A DNA stretch of 64,000 nucleotides from Marivita cryptomonadis (GCF_002115725.1 NZ_JFKD01000009.1:1-64000); one strand, 5' to 3'. Counted from the stretch's first letter, positions 27,146 to 36,947 are shown. The notes: generated by a model not told the origin, from the letters alone. Numbers and translations are program-made.

Positions 27146-27403
27146 TTAGCTGTCGGCTTCGGGCATCAACCCCTCGGTCTGGGCCATTGCCAGTTCATCG
27201 GCATTGATAAGACCGTCGCCATCGGCATCCACCGCCATGAATGTGTCTGTCGTCACTTCGGGCAGGATGGCCTGCACCTCTTCATAGGACAGCATCCCAT
27301 CCTGATTGGCATCAGCGGCCATGTAGTCTGCGGCCATCGCCACCACCGGCAGCGTGATCAGGCTTGCAGCGATCAGTCGGGTCAATGTCAGTGTCAGTGT
27401 CAT
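27146..27403 (-). CDS. Secreted EF-hand calcium-binding protein
   Basis: 85 residues. A signal peptide (LTRLIAASLITLPVVAMAA) is followed by two EF-hand loops, DANQDGMLSYEE and DADGDGLINADE. It should bind calcium in the periplasm or outside. The start at 27403 has GGGAG 5 bases upstream; the longer frame to 27523 is unsupported. It is divergent from the sigma-factor gene. A paralogue with the same layout lies at 62530-62769. Confidence 0.85.
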   Translation of the reverse strand: MTLTLTLTRLIAASLITLPVVAMAADYMAADANQDGMLSYEEVQAILPEVTTDTFMAVDADGDGLINADELAMAQTEGLMPEADS

Positions 27404-27629
27404 GTTGGTCTCCCATTTGGTCCTGTTTTGCGAAGCACCGCGCTTTGCGGCCTTCACGAGGTATGAGCGCGAAACCGATGCTGGCGTCCCGCCCACCCAT
27501 CCCTGCGGCACAGACCTGCCCAAACCCGCTCACGGACTGCGCAATCCGCCGCGCAATTTGGGCTGCGTTCCGCCATCGGCGGAAACCCCCGGGATGGTCG
27601 GGGATTTTCCCGCTGTCATACTTTGCGCC

Positions 27630-28088
27630 ATGGACACAATGCACCTTACCCGATTGCGCGCGCGCGCCCGGCGCCTGACGCGCAGCCCGCAGGATGCCGA
27701 GGATCTTTGTCATGAGGTCTGTCTGGCCATTCTGGAACAAGAGGCATTGGGCGCACGGATTGCGCGCCCATTGCCCTATATGATGACCGCCTTGCGCCAT
27801 GCCGCCAGCGCGCGGTCCCGCAGGATGGCACGCGAAACCCCGATGGAAGCTGAACACGAACCACAGGTCGAAGATGCGGCACTGGCTTGTCTGTGCTCAC
27901 AAGTGCTGGCGCATATGGACCACCTACCCGCCCCAGACCGCGCCTTGTTGCGGCGGGTGGCGTTCGAGGGCGTCACCCCATCAGAGTTGGCCCAAGACAT
28001 GGACGTTCCTGTCGGCACCATCATGTCCCGCCTCGCCCGCGCCCGAGCGCGATTGCGGGACGCCGCGGGGATTGCGTCGGTGTTTTGA
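27630..28088 (+). CDS. ECF-type RNA polymerase sigma factor
   Basis: 152 residues. Region 2 is short (ARRLTRSPQDAEDLCHEVCLAILEQE) and region 4 ends in a helix-turn-helix (LPAPDRALLRRVAFEGVTPSELAQDMDVPVGTIMSRLARARARLRD). The size and the absence of region 3 fit an extracytoplasmic-function sigma factor. No anti-sigma gene is adjacent, but an exported EF-hand protein is divergently transcribed 226 bp away. I could not find a clear ribosome site; the start could also be the Met at 27642. Confidence 0.85.
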   Translation: MDTMHLTRLRARARRLTRSPQDAEDLCHEVCLAILEQEALGARIARPLPYMMTALRHAASARSRRMARETPMEAEHEPQVEDAALACLCSQVLAHMDHLPAPDRALLRRVAFEGVTPSELAQDMDVPVGTIMSRLARARARLRDAAGIASVF

Positions 28089-28090
28089 TT

Positions 28091-28147
28091 GGGGGCTCTG
28101 CCCCCGGCCTTCGGCCTCCCCCGAGGTATTTGAGGCCCAAAGAAGCG
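28091..28147. repeat. Intergenic repeat copy, reverse orientation
   Basis: On the minus strand this reads GCGCTTCTTTGGGCCTCAAA, then TACCTCGGGGG, then a GGCC-rich linker and a GGGGGCAGAGCCCCC hairpin. It matches the copies at 36841 and 41568. It directly follows the sigma-factor stop. Confidence 0.75.
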
Positions 28148-28153
28148 CAAAAA

Positions 28154-28178
28154 AAAGGGGGCCGCAGTGGCCCCCTTT
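28154..28178. terminator. Strong GC hairpin with flanking A-run
   Basis: Arms AAAGGGGGCC/GGCCCCCTTT (10 bp) surround loop GCAGT. The A-run 28149-28156 gives a U-run on the minus strand, so this is a good intrinsic terminator for leftward transcription of the small gene at 28279, and may also stop the sigma gene. Confidence 0.7.
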
Positions 28179-28278
28179 GGAGTTTCGCTCGTCAAGCTCT
28201 CAAGTTGTACACCGCTCGGAATAATCTTGCCTGCGGCCCGACGCGCGTCAGAGGCGGGCGCACCCGCCTCGTGACTGG

Positions 28279-28491
28279 TTAATCCAAATTGTTGTTCCTG
28301 CTTCCATCTGGGTTCGAGCGAGGAATACGTCTTCCTTGTGGATCACGCACTACATGATAGTCAGGATGTTTGCCCCGTTCGATTTGATTGGCAAACTCGC
28401 CTCTCGTGATCTCGCCTTGTCCAGGAACCTTGAAGTGAGTGTTGAGACCACTCTCGCGCTCGCGCGAAACAGTGATGTTTTTCCTAGCCAT
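28279..28491 (-). CDS. Small DUF3892-like protein
   Basis: 70 residues starting MARKNITVSRERESG. The spacing GEITRGEFANQIERGKHPDYHVVRDPQGRRIPRSNPD resembles DUF3892-type small proteins, whose function is unknown. AAGGAG lies 6 bases before ATG 28491, which supports this start over longer frames. The gene looks AT-richer than its neighbours, which may mean recent acquisition. It sits between the sigma-factor terminator and nrdJ, in the same orientation as nrdJ but after nrdJ's own hairpin, so it probably has its own promoter. Confidence 0.65.
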   Translation of the reverse strand: MARKNITVSRERESGLNTHFKVPGQGEITRGEFANQIERGKHPDYHVVRDPQGRRIPRSNPDGSRNNNLD

Positions 28492-28508
28492 AGTTTTCTC
28501 CTTGGCAG

Positions 28509-28528
28509 CTATCCACAATTGATCCACA
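28509..28528. promoter_or_regulatory. Two DnaA-like boxes, one mismatch each
   Basis: CTATCCACA (28509-28517) and TGATCCACA (28520-28528) each differ by one base from TTATCCACA and are 11 bp apart, just upstream of the DUF3892-like gene. Confidence 0.3.
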
Positions 28529-28663
28529 GCAGAGTGGATTTCTTGTGGAGGAAAAGCAGAGCGCCATTGAATGCCTCTCACTGCGATGATCATGGTAGAC
28601 AATCGCCCCGTTCGGGACGAAAGGCTTTGCACTTCGCTCGCTCTGATAAAGCGGAGTGCGAGC

Positions 28664-28694
28664 TGGGGCGCAGAAGTACCAGTTCTGCGCCCCA
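28664..28694 (-). terminator. Hairpin downstream of nrdJ
   Basis: A perfect 12-bp stem TGGGGCGCAGAA/TTCTGCGCCCCA with a 7-base loop begins 12 bases after the nrdJ stop. It has no T-run but is long enough to be a termination or stabilising structure. Confidence 0.6.
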
Positions 28695-28706
28695 ACCCTC
28701 AATCTC

Positions 28707-31700
28707 TTAGCTACACCCCGATGTCCCGCCGCAGGTGTTGCACTTCATGCAGGTGCCGTTGCGGACCAGCGTGTAGTTGCCGCAATCGCCGCAGGCCTCG
28801 CCTTCGTAGCCCTGCATCTTGGCCCGTGTGACTGCTGTCATGGCGGGCACCGATGTGCTTGCTCTGGCCGTTGCCACCGCTGTCGCCACGCCGCCGGTCT
28901 CGGGAACCAGCGTGTTCAATGCGGCCACCGCATCAACACCGCCGCCAAAGGCCACAGCCCCGGTCTGACCGCCCTGCAGCACGATCAGTTCCTGCGGCAG
29001 ACGCTTGCGCAGATAACCGGTAGAGCTGATCTGCTTGAGCACTTCGAGAGACCGCGAGGCTGCCGTGTCAGAGAGTTCCTTGACGTTGGAAACGCCCTCT
29101 TCCTCGCCACGGCCCAGATCATCGAAAGACGCGCCTTCCGGCTTTACATGCGCCAGATCGGTGCGGTCCAGATAGCTGACCGCCAGTTCACGGAAGATGT
29201 AGTCGAGGATCGAGGTCGCGTTCTTGATGCTGTCATTGCCCTGCACCATGCCCGCCGGTTCGAACTTGGTGAAGGTGAAGGCATCGACGAACTCTTCCAG
29301 CGGCACGCCGTACTGAAGACCAACCGAAACCGCGATGGCAAAGTTGTTCATCATGGCGCGGAAGCCCGCACCTTCCTTGTGCATGTCGATGAAGATCTCG
29401 CCAAGGCTGCCGTCCTGATATTCACCCGTGCGCAGGTACACCTTGTGCCCACCGACAACCGCCTTTTGGGTGTAGCCCTTGCGGCGCTCCGGCATCTTTT
29501 CGCGGTGCGACTTCTGGATTTCCTTGATGATCACCTTTTCGACGATCTTCTCGGCCAGCACCTGCGCCTTTTCGGGCATGGAACCGGATTCAAGGATCTC
29601 TGCCGCGTCTTCATCATCTTCGACCAGTGCTGCCGCCAAAGGCTGGGACAGTTTGGAGCCGTCGCGGTACAGCGCGTTGGCCTTGGTGCCCAAGGACCAG
29701 CTCAGTTCGTAGGCCTTCTGGCAATCCTCGATGGTCGCATCGTTCGGCATGTTGATCGTCTTGGAGATCGCGCCCGAGATGAACGACTGCGCTGCTGCCA
29801 TCATGGTGATGTGCGATTGCACCGACAGGAAACGCTTGCCCTTCTTGCCGCACGGGTTCGCGCAGTCAAAGACCGGGTAGTGTTCCACCTTCAGATGCGG
29901 AGCCCCTTCCAGCGTCATGGTTCCGCAGACGTGATCGTTTGCGGCGTCGATATCGGCTTTGGTATAGCCAAGGCTACGCAGCAGGTCGAAGGTCGGATCG
30001 TTCAGCTTATCCGCCGGGATGCCCAGCACTTCACGGCAGAACTCTTCGCCCAGGGTCCACTGGTTGAACACGAAGCGGATGTCGAAGGCCGAAGCCAGCG
30101 CCTTGTCGACCTTTTCCAACTGTGCCGGGCCAAAGCCGTGGCCTGCGAGCGAGGTGTGGTTGATCCCAGGCGCGTTGCCGATGGTGCCGTGGCCCACCGC
30201 GTAGGACACGATCTCTTCGATCTGTGCAGAACCGTAACCCAGCTTTTCAAGCGCGGCAGGAACCGACTGGTTGATGATCTTGAAGTAACCACCACCCGCG
30301 AGCTTTTTGAACTTCACCAGAGCGAAGTCCGGTTCGATCCCTGTGGTGTCGCAATCCATGACCAGGCCGATTGTGCCGGTCGGCGCGATCACTGTGGATT
30401 GCGCGTTGCGGTAGCCGTGCTTTTCCCCGAGGCGCAGTGCCTCGTCCCAGCTTGCCATTGCCAGATCGATCAGACGGCTGTCCGGGCAGTTGGCATGGTC
30501 CAATGCGACGGGCTTGACCGAAAGCTCTTCGTACCCATCCGTCGCACCGTAGGCGGCGTTGCGGTGGTTGCGGATGACGCGCAGCATGTGATCGGCGTTC
30601 TTCTTGTAGCCCGGGAACGGGCCCAACTCTCCGGCGATCTCGGCCGAAGTTGCATAGGACACACCGGTCATGATCGCGGTCAGCGCACCACAGAGCGCAC
30701 GGCCCTCGTCGCTGTCATAGCTGAAACCCAGGTTCATCAGCAGGCCGCCGATGTTGGCATAGCCCAGACCCAGCGTGCGGAAGTCATACGAGCGCTGCGC
30801 GATTTCCTTGGACGGGAACTGCGCCATCATCACCGAGATTTCCAGCGTCAGAGTCCACAGACGTGTCGCGTGCATGTAGTCTTCGGACTGGAACTCGCCA
30901 TCTTTAAGGAAGGTCAGCAAGTTCATCGACGCAAGGTTACACGCCGTGTCGTCAAGGAACATATATTCAGAGCACGGGTTCGAGCCGCGAATCTCGCCAT
31001 CCGCCGGGCAAGTGTGCCATTCGTTCACAGTAGTGTGGAACTGAATGCCCGGATCGGCACAGGCCCAAGCGGCGTGACCCACGTCTTCCCAAAGGTCGCG
31101 CGCTTTGATGGTCTTGGCGACGCTGCCATCGGTGCGGCGGATCAGTTCCCAATCGGCGTCATCCTTGACCGCTTGAAGAAACGCATTGGTCACACGGATG
31201 GAGTTGTTCGAGTTCTGGCCCGAAACGCTGGCATAGGCCTCAGAGTCCCAATCTGTGTCATAGGTCGGGAATTCGATGCTGCTATAGCCCTGCCGTGCGT
31301 AATCCAGCACGCGCTTGATGTAGGTCTCGGGGATCATGACGTTCTTCGCTGCGCGAATTGCGTCTTTCAAGCCGTTGTTTTTCTTGGGGTCATAGGCGTC
31401 TTCTTCCAGCCCGTCCCACGCACCAATCGCCTTGAAGATCGCGTTGAGCATCTTCTCGTGCATCTTGGATCCGGCAACGATGCTTGCGACCTTCTGCTCT
31501 TCCTTGACCTTCCAGTTGATGAACTCTTCAATATCCGGGTGGTCGGCATCGCAGATCACCATCTTGGCTGCGCGGCGCGTGGTGCCGCCCGACTTGATGG
31601 CACCCGCAGCACGGTCACCGATCTTGAGGAAGCCCATGAGACCCGATGACTTGCCGCCGCCCGACAGCGGCTCATTGGCTGCGCGGAGTGACGAGAAGTT

Positions 31701-32378
31701 GGTGCCAGTGCCGGAGCCATACTTGAACAGACGCGCCTCGCGGACCCAGAGGTCCATGATCCCGCCATCACCGACCAGATCGTCTGCCACAGACTGAATG
31801 AAGCACGCATGGGGCTGCGGGTGCTCATAGGCCGAGGAGGATTTGGTCAACTCACCTGTCTTGTAATCAACATAGAAGTGGCCCTGGCTTGGGCCGTCGA
31901 TGCCGTAGGCCCAGTGAAGACCGGTGTTGAACCACTGCGGGCTGTTCGGTGCGGCCTTTTGCGTGGCCAGCATGAAACGCATTTCATCATAATAGGATTG
32001 TGCGTCTTCTTCGGTTGTGAAGTAGCCGCCCTTCCAACCCCAATAGGTCCACGCGCCCGCCAGACGGTCGAACACCTGCTTGGACGAGGTTTCACCAGTG
32101 CGCGGTGTGTCGTCGCTTTCCGGAACCGACCGCCACAGAAAGCTGGGGACGTCCTTTTCCTTGACCTTTTTCAGCGCGACCGGAACGCCCGCCTTGCGGA
32201 AGTATTTTTGTGCGATGACATCGCTGGCAACCTGGCTCCAGCTGTTGGGAACTTCGACATTGTCGAGTTTGAACACCACGGACCCGTCAGGATTCCGAAT
32301 TTCAGATGTGGTCGAGACGAACTCGAGCCCCGCATATGCATCCTGCCCAGACTTCGTAAATTTTCTTTCGATTTTCAT
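28707..32378 (-). CDS. nrdJ: Vitamin B12-dependent class II ribonucleotide reductase
   Basis: 1223 residues, typical of alphaproteobacterial NrdJ. It makes deoxyribonucleotides with adenosylcobalamin as radical source and needs no oxygen. Diagnostic segments are [15 protein letters not shown], the finger-loop region [41 protein letters not shown] and a C-terminal cysteine-rich tail ([18 protein letters not shown]...CGGTSGC), likely redox and zinc-binding. The start at 32378 ([11 protein letters not shown]) is preferred over 32411. No class I or III reductase is visible in this window. Upstream lie an NrdR box and DnaA boxes. Confidence 0.97.
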   Translation of the reverse strand: MKIERKFTKSGQDAYAGLEFVSTTSEIRNPDGSVVFKLDNVEVPNSWSQVASDVIAQKYFRKAGVPVALKKVKEKDVPSFLWRSVPESDDTPRTGETSSKQVFDRLAGAWTYWGWKGGYFTTEEDAQSYYDEMRFMLATQKAAPNSPQWFNTGLHWAYGIDGPSQGHFYVDYKTGELTKSSSAYEHPQPHACFIQSVADDLVGDGGIMDLWVREARLFKYGSGTGTNFSSLRAANEPLSGGGKSSGLMGFLKIGDRAAGAIKSGGTTRRAAKMVICDADHPDIEEFINWKVKEEQKVASIVAGSKMHEKMLNAIFKAIGAWDGLEEDAYDPKKNNGLKDAIRAAKNVMIPETYIKRVLDYARQGYSSIEFPTYDTDWDSEAYASVSGQNSNNSIRVTNAFLQAVKDDADWELIRRTDGSVAKTIKARDLWEDVGHAAWACADPGIQFHTTVNEWHTCPADGEIRGSNPCSEYMFLDDTACNLASMNLLTFLKDGEFQSEDYMHATRLWTLTLEISVMMAQFPSKEIAQRSYDFRTLGLGYANIGGLLMNLGFSYDSDEGRALCGALTAIMTGVSYATSAEIAGELGPFPGYKKNADHMLRVIRNHRNAAYGATDGYEELSVKPVALDHANCPDSRLIDLAMASWDEALRLGEKHGYRNAQSTVIAPTGTIGLVMDCDTTGIEPDFALVKFKKLAGGGYFKIINQSVPAALEKLGYGSAQIEEIVSYAVGHGTIGNAPGINHTSLAGHGFGPAQLEKVDKALASAFDIRFVFNQWTLGEEFCREVLGIPADKLNDPTFDLLRSLGYTKADIDAANDHVCGTMTLEGAPHLKVEHYPVFDCANPCGKKGKRFLSVQSHITMMAAAQSFISGAISKTINMPNDATIEDCQKAYELSWSLGTKANALYRDGSKLSQPLAAALVEDDEDAAEILESGSMPEKAQVLAEKIVEKVIIKEIQKSHREKMPERRKGYTQKAVVGGHKVYLRTGEYQDGSLGEIFIDMHKEGAGFRAMMNNFAIAVSVGLQYGVPLEEFVDAFTFTKFEPAGMVQGNDSIKNATSILDYIFRELAVSYLDRTDLAHVKPEGASFDDLGRGEEEGVSNVKELSDTAASRSLEVLKQISSTGYLRKRLPQELIVLQGGQTGAVAFGGGVDAVAALNTLVPETGGVATAVATARASTSVPAMTAVTRAKMQGYEGEACGDCGNYTLVRNGTCMKCNTCGGTSGCS

Positions 32379-32522
32379 CGCACCGGTCTCTTTTATCTGT
32401 GTGTACCCCAAGGCCCTGTTCAGGCCGCGATAGGCACGAGTTTTCCAGTCCCGCGCGCTGTCCGCGCAGGCAACCGCCTCAAAAGCTGTTAACCGGTATT
32501 CCCGTCCCTGTTGTCGGCCCAG

Positions 32523-32538
32523 ACACTATATGTTGTGG
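32523..32538. promoter_or_regulatory. NrdR box upstream of nrdJ
   Basis: ACACTATATGTTGTGG matches 14 of 16 positions of the NrdR consensus acaCwAtATaTwGtgt, as I remember it. It lies 145 bases upstream of the nrdJ start. NrdR usually uses two boxes; I did not find a second clear one nearby. Confidence 0.7.
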
Positions 32539-32660
32539 TTGATCGCACCGACCCGCACAAACTGGCGGATATCTCACAGAGTCGTCAACACGTTTTTTGC
32601 ACTTTTGGTCATAGATTTTGGGTTGACCAACCCAGAGGACACAACTGGTAGCGATTCAAC

Positions 32661-32734
32661 TGTGGATGTCCGGTGTATAGGTCTGTGGATAAGTCAGGGA
32701 CTGAAAAGTCAACGCTCCCAGAAAGTTATCCACA
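32661..32734. promoter_or_regulatory. Cluster of DnaA boxes upstream of nrdJ
   Basis: Two perfect DnaA boxes face each other: TGTGGATAA (32684-32692) and TTATCCACA (32726-32734). A near match TGTGGATGT lies at 32661-32669. The surrounding 32379-32900 has no gene and is AT-rich at 32585-32630. DnaA control of a reductase operon is known from E. coli nrdAB; an origin function is much less likely with so few boxes. Confidence 0.65.
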
Positions 32735-32900
32735 GCCATTCAGAAGCCGGTTCAACGCAGACTCTCGCATCGCGCGCGGCACCACACGCACTGATCCGAT
32801 TCTGACCCCAGCGCTGCTGTTGCCAAGATCCCACGGACAAGCCGCATCAACCGTTAGCACCCATATGGCGAACGGTCGTGTCCAAGGTAAGAAAGGTAAA

Positions 32901-32977
32901 TGGTCGGGACGGCAAGATTCGAACTTGCGACCTACGGTACCCAAAACCGTCGCGCTACCAGGCTGCGCTACGCCCCG
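32901..32977 (-). tRNA. tRNA-Pro (anticodon UGG)
   Basis: 77 nt with encoded CCA. The acceptor stem is CGGGGCG/CGTCCCG, the D-arm GCGCAGCCTGGTAGCGC, and the anticodon stem ACGGT/ACCGT holds loop TTTGGGT, giving UGG. The T-arm contains GTTCGAATC. It lies between nrdJ's regulatory region and the DUF192 gene. Confidence 0.96.
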
Positions 32978-33036
32978 ACTGAGGGGTCGTTTAGCGACCG
33001 ACGCCTGATTTGAAAAGCGGTTTTTTCCAACTCACT

Positions 33037-33516
33037 TCAGGAAGCACAGGGCCAAGCGGCCGTGTCGTCCGAAATTGAGGGATGTCTCATCTCTGTCCCG
33101 GCATCAATGCCCAGCCGATCGGCCATACCTGCATTGATTTCCAAGACAAATTGTATTTCGGATCCGCCCGGGATACCGGTCAGATCACCCGGGATGGCAT
33201 TCTCGTGCACACGTTGCACAACACCACTTGCATCCGCAAAGATCATGTCGAGCGGGATCAACGTATTCTTCATCCAGAAAGAAACCGGTTGTTCGCGTTC
33301 ATACACAAACAACATACCCTGCATCGCAGGCATGTTTTCGACGAACATCAAACCACGGCTGCGCAATTCAGGCGTGTCTGCGATATCGACGGAAACACGG
33401 GCTGACCCCCAGTCTCCCCGAAGATACACGACATCCTCTTGGCATTGCGTCTCTGCAGCGACCGCCGATGCGGTCGCGTATGCAAAAAAGACGCTTAGGA
33501 CACACCACTTTCCCAT
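33037..33516 (-). CDS. DUF192 secreted protein
   Basis: 159 residues. A signal peptide (MGKWCVLSVFFAYATASAVAA) precedes a DUF192 domain with RSRGLMFVENMPAMQGMLFVYE, SFWMKNTLIPLDMIF and GGSEIQFVLEINAG. The family is small, beta-rich and of unknown role. The start at 33516 lies inside the end of the cold-shock gene (22-base overlap, same strand), so the two may be co-translated. Confidence 0.88.
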   Translation of the reverse strand: MGKWCVLSVFFAYATASAVAAETQCQEDVVYLRGDWGSARVSVDIADTPELRSRGLMFVENMPAMQGMLFVYEREQPVSFWMKNTLIPLDMIFADASGVVQRVHENAIPGDLTGIPGGSEIQFVLEINAGMADRLGIDAGTEMRHPSISDDTAAWPCAS

Positions 33517-34118
33517 GGAAGAACCTCGACCGCCATACGCCCTCGGCTGCTTTCGATCGAACGCAGCGCCAAGGCTTCTCCCGGAAACAAATCCGAAAGA
33601 CCCGAACGGCGCAAGACCTCCACGTGAATGAAAATATCTTCCGAGCGGCCAAAGACATTGGCAAAGCCAAACCCTTTTGCCTTGTCGAACCACTTGACCC
33701 GTGCCGGCTGCAGTTCAGCTGACGCGATCTCTTCAGGTGTGACGCCACTGAAATCTTCCAGAGGCGCAATTCCCGATTGCGCTGGCGGTGTGATGTTCAA
33801 GACTTCAACGGCTTGCAGACCACGGCCCGTGGTCTGAACGACCACTTCAATCCGTGCGCCATCCGCGACTGACCCCTGCCCATAATTGCGAAGAACGTTT
33901 GCATGCAGCAGGATATCGGGGCCGCCCTCATCAGAGACCAGAAAACCGAAACCCTTTGCAGGATCAAACCACTTCACGTGACCGGCTATGCGCGAGTCAG
34001 GTTGCTGTGACTGTTCCACGATCGTATCCAACTTCAAATTCCCAACAATAGTTTGCGACGCCCCGACCGATGTTGCAAGTATAAGAAAAACTGAGGTTAT
34101 TTCACCCCCACAATTCAC
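33495..34118 (-). CDS. Two-domain cold-shock protein
   Basis: Up to 207 residues with two cold-shock domains (about 44-107 and 139-200). Each carries VKWFD.AKGFGF (RNP1) and an RNP2-like strand, DILLH and DIFIH. It should bind single-stranded RNA or DNA. The start is uncertain: the longest frame begins with GTG at 34118 but the first 30 residues look non-homologous. TTG at 34037 or GTG at 34022 are alternatives, and a TATACT (-10-like) at 34078-34083 on the minus strand would allow the shorter form. Confidence 0.88.
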   Translation of the reverse strand: MNCGGEITSVFLILATSVGASQTIVGNLKLDTIVEQSQQPDSRIAGHVKWFDPAKGFGFLVSDEGGPDILLHANVLRNYGQGSVADGARIEVVVQTTGRGLQAVEVLNITPPAQSGIAPLEDFSGVTPEEIASAELQPARVKWFDKAKGFGFANVFGRSEDIFIHVEVLRRSGLSDLFPGEALALRSIESSRGRMAVEVLPWESGVS

Positions 34119-34130
34119 GTGACGTGAATG

Positions 34131-34736
34131 TCAAGGATTTAACCTGCTGATTTTCCAAGAAACTTTTTCATCGGCCCGTTCCCAGCGGAAACGGTCATGT
34201 AATCGAAATGCACCATCTGCCCAAAATTCAATCTCGGTGGGGCGGATGCGAAAGCCTCCCCAGAACGGCGGCCTGGGCGGATTTGGACCAAGCTTGGCAG
34301 TGGTCTTTGCAACTTCGGCCATAAGCTCGGTGCGCGATCCGAGTGGCTGAGATTGCTGCGAGGCCCATGCGCCAAGCCGACTCTTGAGCGACCGCGACGC
34401 GTAATAGGCATCCGCCTTTTCACCGTCCTCACGGCTCACCAGCCCACGAACCCGGATCTGCCGATGCAAAGATTTCCAGTGCAGGACAAATGCAGCCTTT
34501 CCGGCGGCCTCGATCTCCTGCCCCTTGCGGCTGTCGTAATTCGTATAGAACACGAACGCATCCGCCTCGATCTCTTTCAGAAGCACCATGCGGACATTTG
34601 GCATGCCACCGGCATCCACTGTCGACAAAGCAATGGCATTCGGATCATTGATCTCGGCCACCTCAGCTTCAGACAACCAGCGGCGCGCGATCTCGAAAGG
34701 ATCGTCGCCCGCGAAAATTCCCGTGCGATCACTCAT
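34131..34736 (-). CDS. pdxH: Pyridoxamine/pyridoxine 5'-phosphate oxidase
   Basis: 201 residues, the usual PdxH length. It oxidises pyridoxamine or pyridoxine phosphate to pyridoxal phosphate with FMN and O2. Recognisable segments are [55 protein letters not shown] and the C-terminal FRLHDRFRW...W.ISRLNP signature. The start at 34736 (MSDRTG) is preferred over 34742 because GGGAG is 6 bases upstream of it. Confidence 0.96.
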   Translation of the reverse strand: MSDRTGIFAGDDPFEIARRWLSEAEVAEINDPNAIALSTVDAGGMPNVRMVLLKEIEADAFVFYTNYDSRKGQEIEAAGKAAFVLHWKSLHRQIRVRGLVSREDGEKADAYYASRSLKSRLGAWASQQSQPLGSRTELMAEVAKTTAKLGPNPPRPPFWGGFRIRPTEIEFWADGAFRLHDRFRWERADEKVSWKISRLNP

Positions 34737-34900
34737 CGTCATCTCCCACTAGCAGGCGCGCCCTACGGAGAACGCGTAAAAATGTCTACACCCATTTCGT
34801 GTCAGGCAAACACCCGCACGCCACTCTTGGATTCACAGCCTTGCCGGGCCAGCGTCCATCGCCTAAACGAAAGAACACCAACAGCAGAGGGCGGGGCATC

Positions 34901-35707
34901 ATGAAAAGCGAAATAATGGCCGGAAAGCGCGGGCTTATCATGGGCCTGGCCAATGATAAATCCATCGCATGGGGGATTGCGCGAAATCTCGCTGACGCGG
35001 GTGCACAGCTTGCTTTCTCTTATCAAGGCGAAGCGCTCAAGAAACGCGTTGATCCGCTGGCAGCCCAACTTGGCTCGGACATCGTTCTGCCCTGCGACGT
35101 GAGCGACGGCGCGTCGATTGATTCCCTCTTCGACGATTTGAAGACGCGATGGGACACCCTCGACTTCGTGGTGCATGCCATAGGCTTTTCCGACAAGTCC
35201 GAACTGCGCGGGCGCTATGTCGACACCAGCCGCGACAATTTCATGATGACAATGGACATCTCGGTCTACTCCTTCACCGCAGTAATGCAGCGCGCCGAAA
35301 AGATGATGACCAATGGCGGCGCGGCCCTGACGATGACCTATTACGGTGCCGAACGGATCATGCCCCATTATAATGTGATGGGCGTGGCCAAAGCGGCGCT
35401 GGAATCTTCGGTCCGTTATCTCGCCGAAGACCTCGGCAAAGACGGCATCCGCGTCAACGCCATCAGCGCAGGCCCGATCAAGACGCTGGCCGCCTCTGGC
35501 ATTGGCGACTTCCGCTACATCATGAAATGGAACGAATACAACTCGCCGCTGCGCCGCAACGTGACCATCGACGACGTGGGCAAATCTGCACTCTACCTGC
35601 TGTCCGATCTCGGATCCGGTGTGACCGGCGAAACCCACCATGTCGATGCAGGTTACCACGTTGTCGGAATGAAGGCGGTCGATGCACCGGACATGAGCAA
35701 AGAGTAA
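34901..35707 (+). CDS. fabI: NADH-dependent enoyl-ACP reductase
   Basis: 268 residues. An SDR-type Rossmann fold begins KRGLIMGLANDKSIAWGIA, the FabI form of the glycine motif. The active-site tyrosines lie in TYYGAERIMPHYNVMGVAK and the cofactor end in GIRVNAISAGPIKTLAASGI. It does the last step of each fatty-acid elongation cycle and is the target class of triclosan. It is followed after 3 bp by a LysE-family gene and then gpt, so the three may share a transcript. Confidence 0.96.
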   Translation: MKSEIMAGKRGLIMGLANDKSIAWGIARNLADAGAQLAFSYQGEALKKRVDPLAAQLGSDIVLPCDVSDGASIDSLFDDLKTRWDTLDFVVHAIGFSDKSELRGRYVDTSRDNFMMTMDISVYSFTAVMQRAEKMMTNGGAALTMTYYGAERIMPHYNVMGVAKAALESSVRYLAEDLGKDGIRVNAISAGPIKTLAASGIGDFRYIMKWNEYNSPLRRNVTIDDVGKSALYLLSDLGSGVTGETHHVDAGYHVVGMKAVDAPDMSKE

Positions 35708-35710
35708 CGG

Positions 35711-36313
35711 ATGACCACGGCCCAGCTCATCGCGTTCAACCTGACCCTGCTGGCCGCAATGGCGGCCCCCGGCCCAGCCCTGCTTTATGCCCTGCGCCAG
35801 TCGGTGGCGGGTGGGTTTGTTGCAGGTGTCGCCACCGGCGCGGGCCTCGGTCTGATGGCGGCGCTCTGGACCGCCGCCGCGCTTCTTGGCCTGAACGCCG
35901 TCTTTGCGCTGGTGCCTTGGGCGTACCTTGTGCTCAAGACCGCTGGCGCGCTCTACCTGATCTGGATCGCGATCCAACTCTGGCGCAACGCTCACCAACC
36001 CGTCTCGGACAGTGCCCACCCAGGAGCGCGCGCTTTTCTCGGTGGGATGCTCGTCAACCTTGCCAATCCGAAATCCGTGCTGTTTGCCGGTGCTGTTCTA
36101 GTGGTGATCTTTCCACCTGACCTGAGCCCGGGCACAAAGGCGCTGATCGTCGCCAACCATTTCATTGTCGAACTCATCGTCTACACCCTCTTCGCCGCCT
36201 GCCTCTCCAGCGCCCCCGCTCGCGCCGGATATCTGCGCCTGAAACCCATTGTCGACCGCGCCGCTTCTGTCATCCTTGGCGCGCTCGGCCTGCGTCTGCT
36301 CTTCGGCCGCTGA
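35711..36313 (+). CDS. LysE/RhtB-family exporter
   Basis: 200 residues with five or six hydrophobic segments. The family signature is near the N-terminus ([21 protein letters not shown]) and [16 protein letters not shown] lies in the middle. It would export an amino acid or similar metabolite across the inner membrane; the substrate is unknown. It is only 3 bp downstream of fabI. Confidence 0.88.
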   Translation: MTTAQLIAFNLTLLAAMAAPGPALLYALRQSVAGGFVAGVATGAGLGLMAALWTAAALLGLNAVFALVPWAYLVLKTAGALYLIWIAIQLWRNAHQPVSDSAHPGARAFLGGMLVNLANPKSVLFAGAVLVVIFPPDLSPGTKALIVANHFIVELIVYTLFAACLSSAPARAGYLRLKPIVDRAASVILGALGLRLLFGR

Positions 36314-36332
36314 CCCCACAAAGGAGCCAACC

Positions 36333-36836
36333 ATGACCGACCGCCTGCCCCACGAAAAAGGATTCCACGTCAGCTGGGATCAACTGCACCGCGATGCCCG
36401 CGCCCTCGCGTGGCGGCTTCAAGGCGAAGGCCCAGACGAAGGCGGCTGGCGCGCCGTGGTCGCCATCACGCGCGGCGGCATGGCGCCCGCGATGATCGTC
36501 GCCCGAGAATTGGACATCCGCATGGTCGATACAATCAGCGTCAAAAGCTACAATCATCAGACACAGGCCGAACCAAAGGTCATAAAATCCCCCGATATGG
36601 ACGTGGTCGGCGATGGCACTGGCGTGCTGGTGGTGGACGATCTGGTCGATACCGGCCGCACACTCGAAGTGGTGCGCAAACACATGCCCAAAGCCCATAT
36701 CGCCACTGTCTATGCAAAACCAATGGGCCGCCCGCAGGTCAACACCTTCATCACCGAAGTCAGCCAGGACACTTGGATTTTCTTCCCGTGGGACATGGCG
36801 CTGCAATATGTCGAACCCTATCGCGGGAAAGACTGA
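36333..36836 (+). CDS. gpt: Xanthine(-guanine) phosphoribosyltransferase
   Basis: 167 residues. The PRPP-binding motif is [17 protein letters not shown] (about 97-113), and [19 protein letters not shown] and [14 protein letters not shown] fit bacterial Gpt. It salvages xanthine and guanine. AAGGAG lies 7 bases before ATG 36333. It lies 19 bp after the LysE-family gene and is followed by an intergenic repeat copy. Confidence 0.92.
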   Translation: MTDRLPHEKGFHVSWDQLHRDARALAWRLQGEGPDEGGWRAVVAITRGGMAPAMIVARELDIRMVDTISVKSYNHQTQAEPKVIKSPDMDVVGDGTGVLVVDDLVDTGRTLEVVRKHMPKAHIATVYAKPMGRPQVNTFITEVSQDTWIFFPWDMALQYVEPYRGKD

Positions 36837-36840
36837 CCCT

Positions 36841-36898
36841 GCTTCTTTGGGCTCCAAATACCTCGGGGTGAGGCCGAAGGCCGAGGGGCAGCGCCCCT
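36841..36898. repeat. Intergenic repeat copy
   Basis: This reads GCTTCTTTGGGCTCCAAATA then CCTCGGGG, a GGCCGAAGGCC linker and AGGGGCAGCGCCCCT. It is the same element as at 28091 (reverse) and 41568, here just after gpt; the terminal hairpin may terminate transcription. Confidence 0.8.
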
Positions 36899-36947
36899 GA
36901 AGACAACAAATAAGCGCGCCGCAGGCGCTCAATGTGGAAAGACACGC

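Noticed and set aside
28656..31649. A 997-codon open frame on the plus strand, opposite nrdJ
   Set aside because: It is antisense to a clear NrdJ coding sequence. High-GC genes produce long empty frames on the other strand, and it has no recognisable motif.
32379..32900. The DnaA-box region as a chromosome origin
   Set aside because: Only two perfect boxes and one near match, no clear unwinding element with 13-mers, and the position upstream of nrdJ favours gene regulation.
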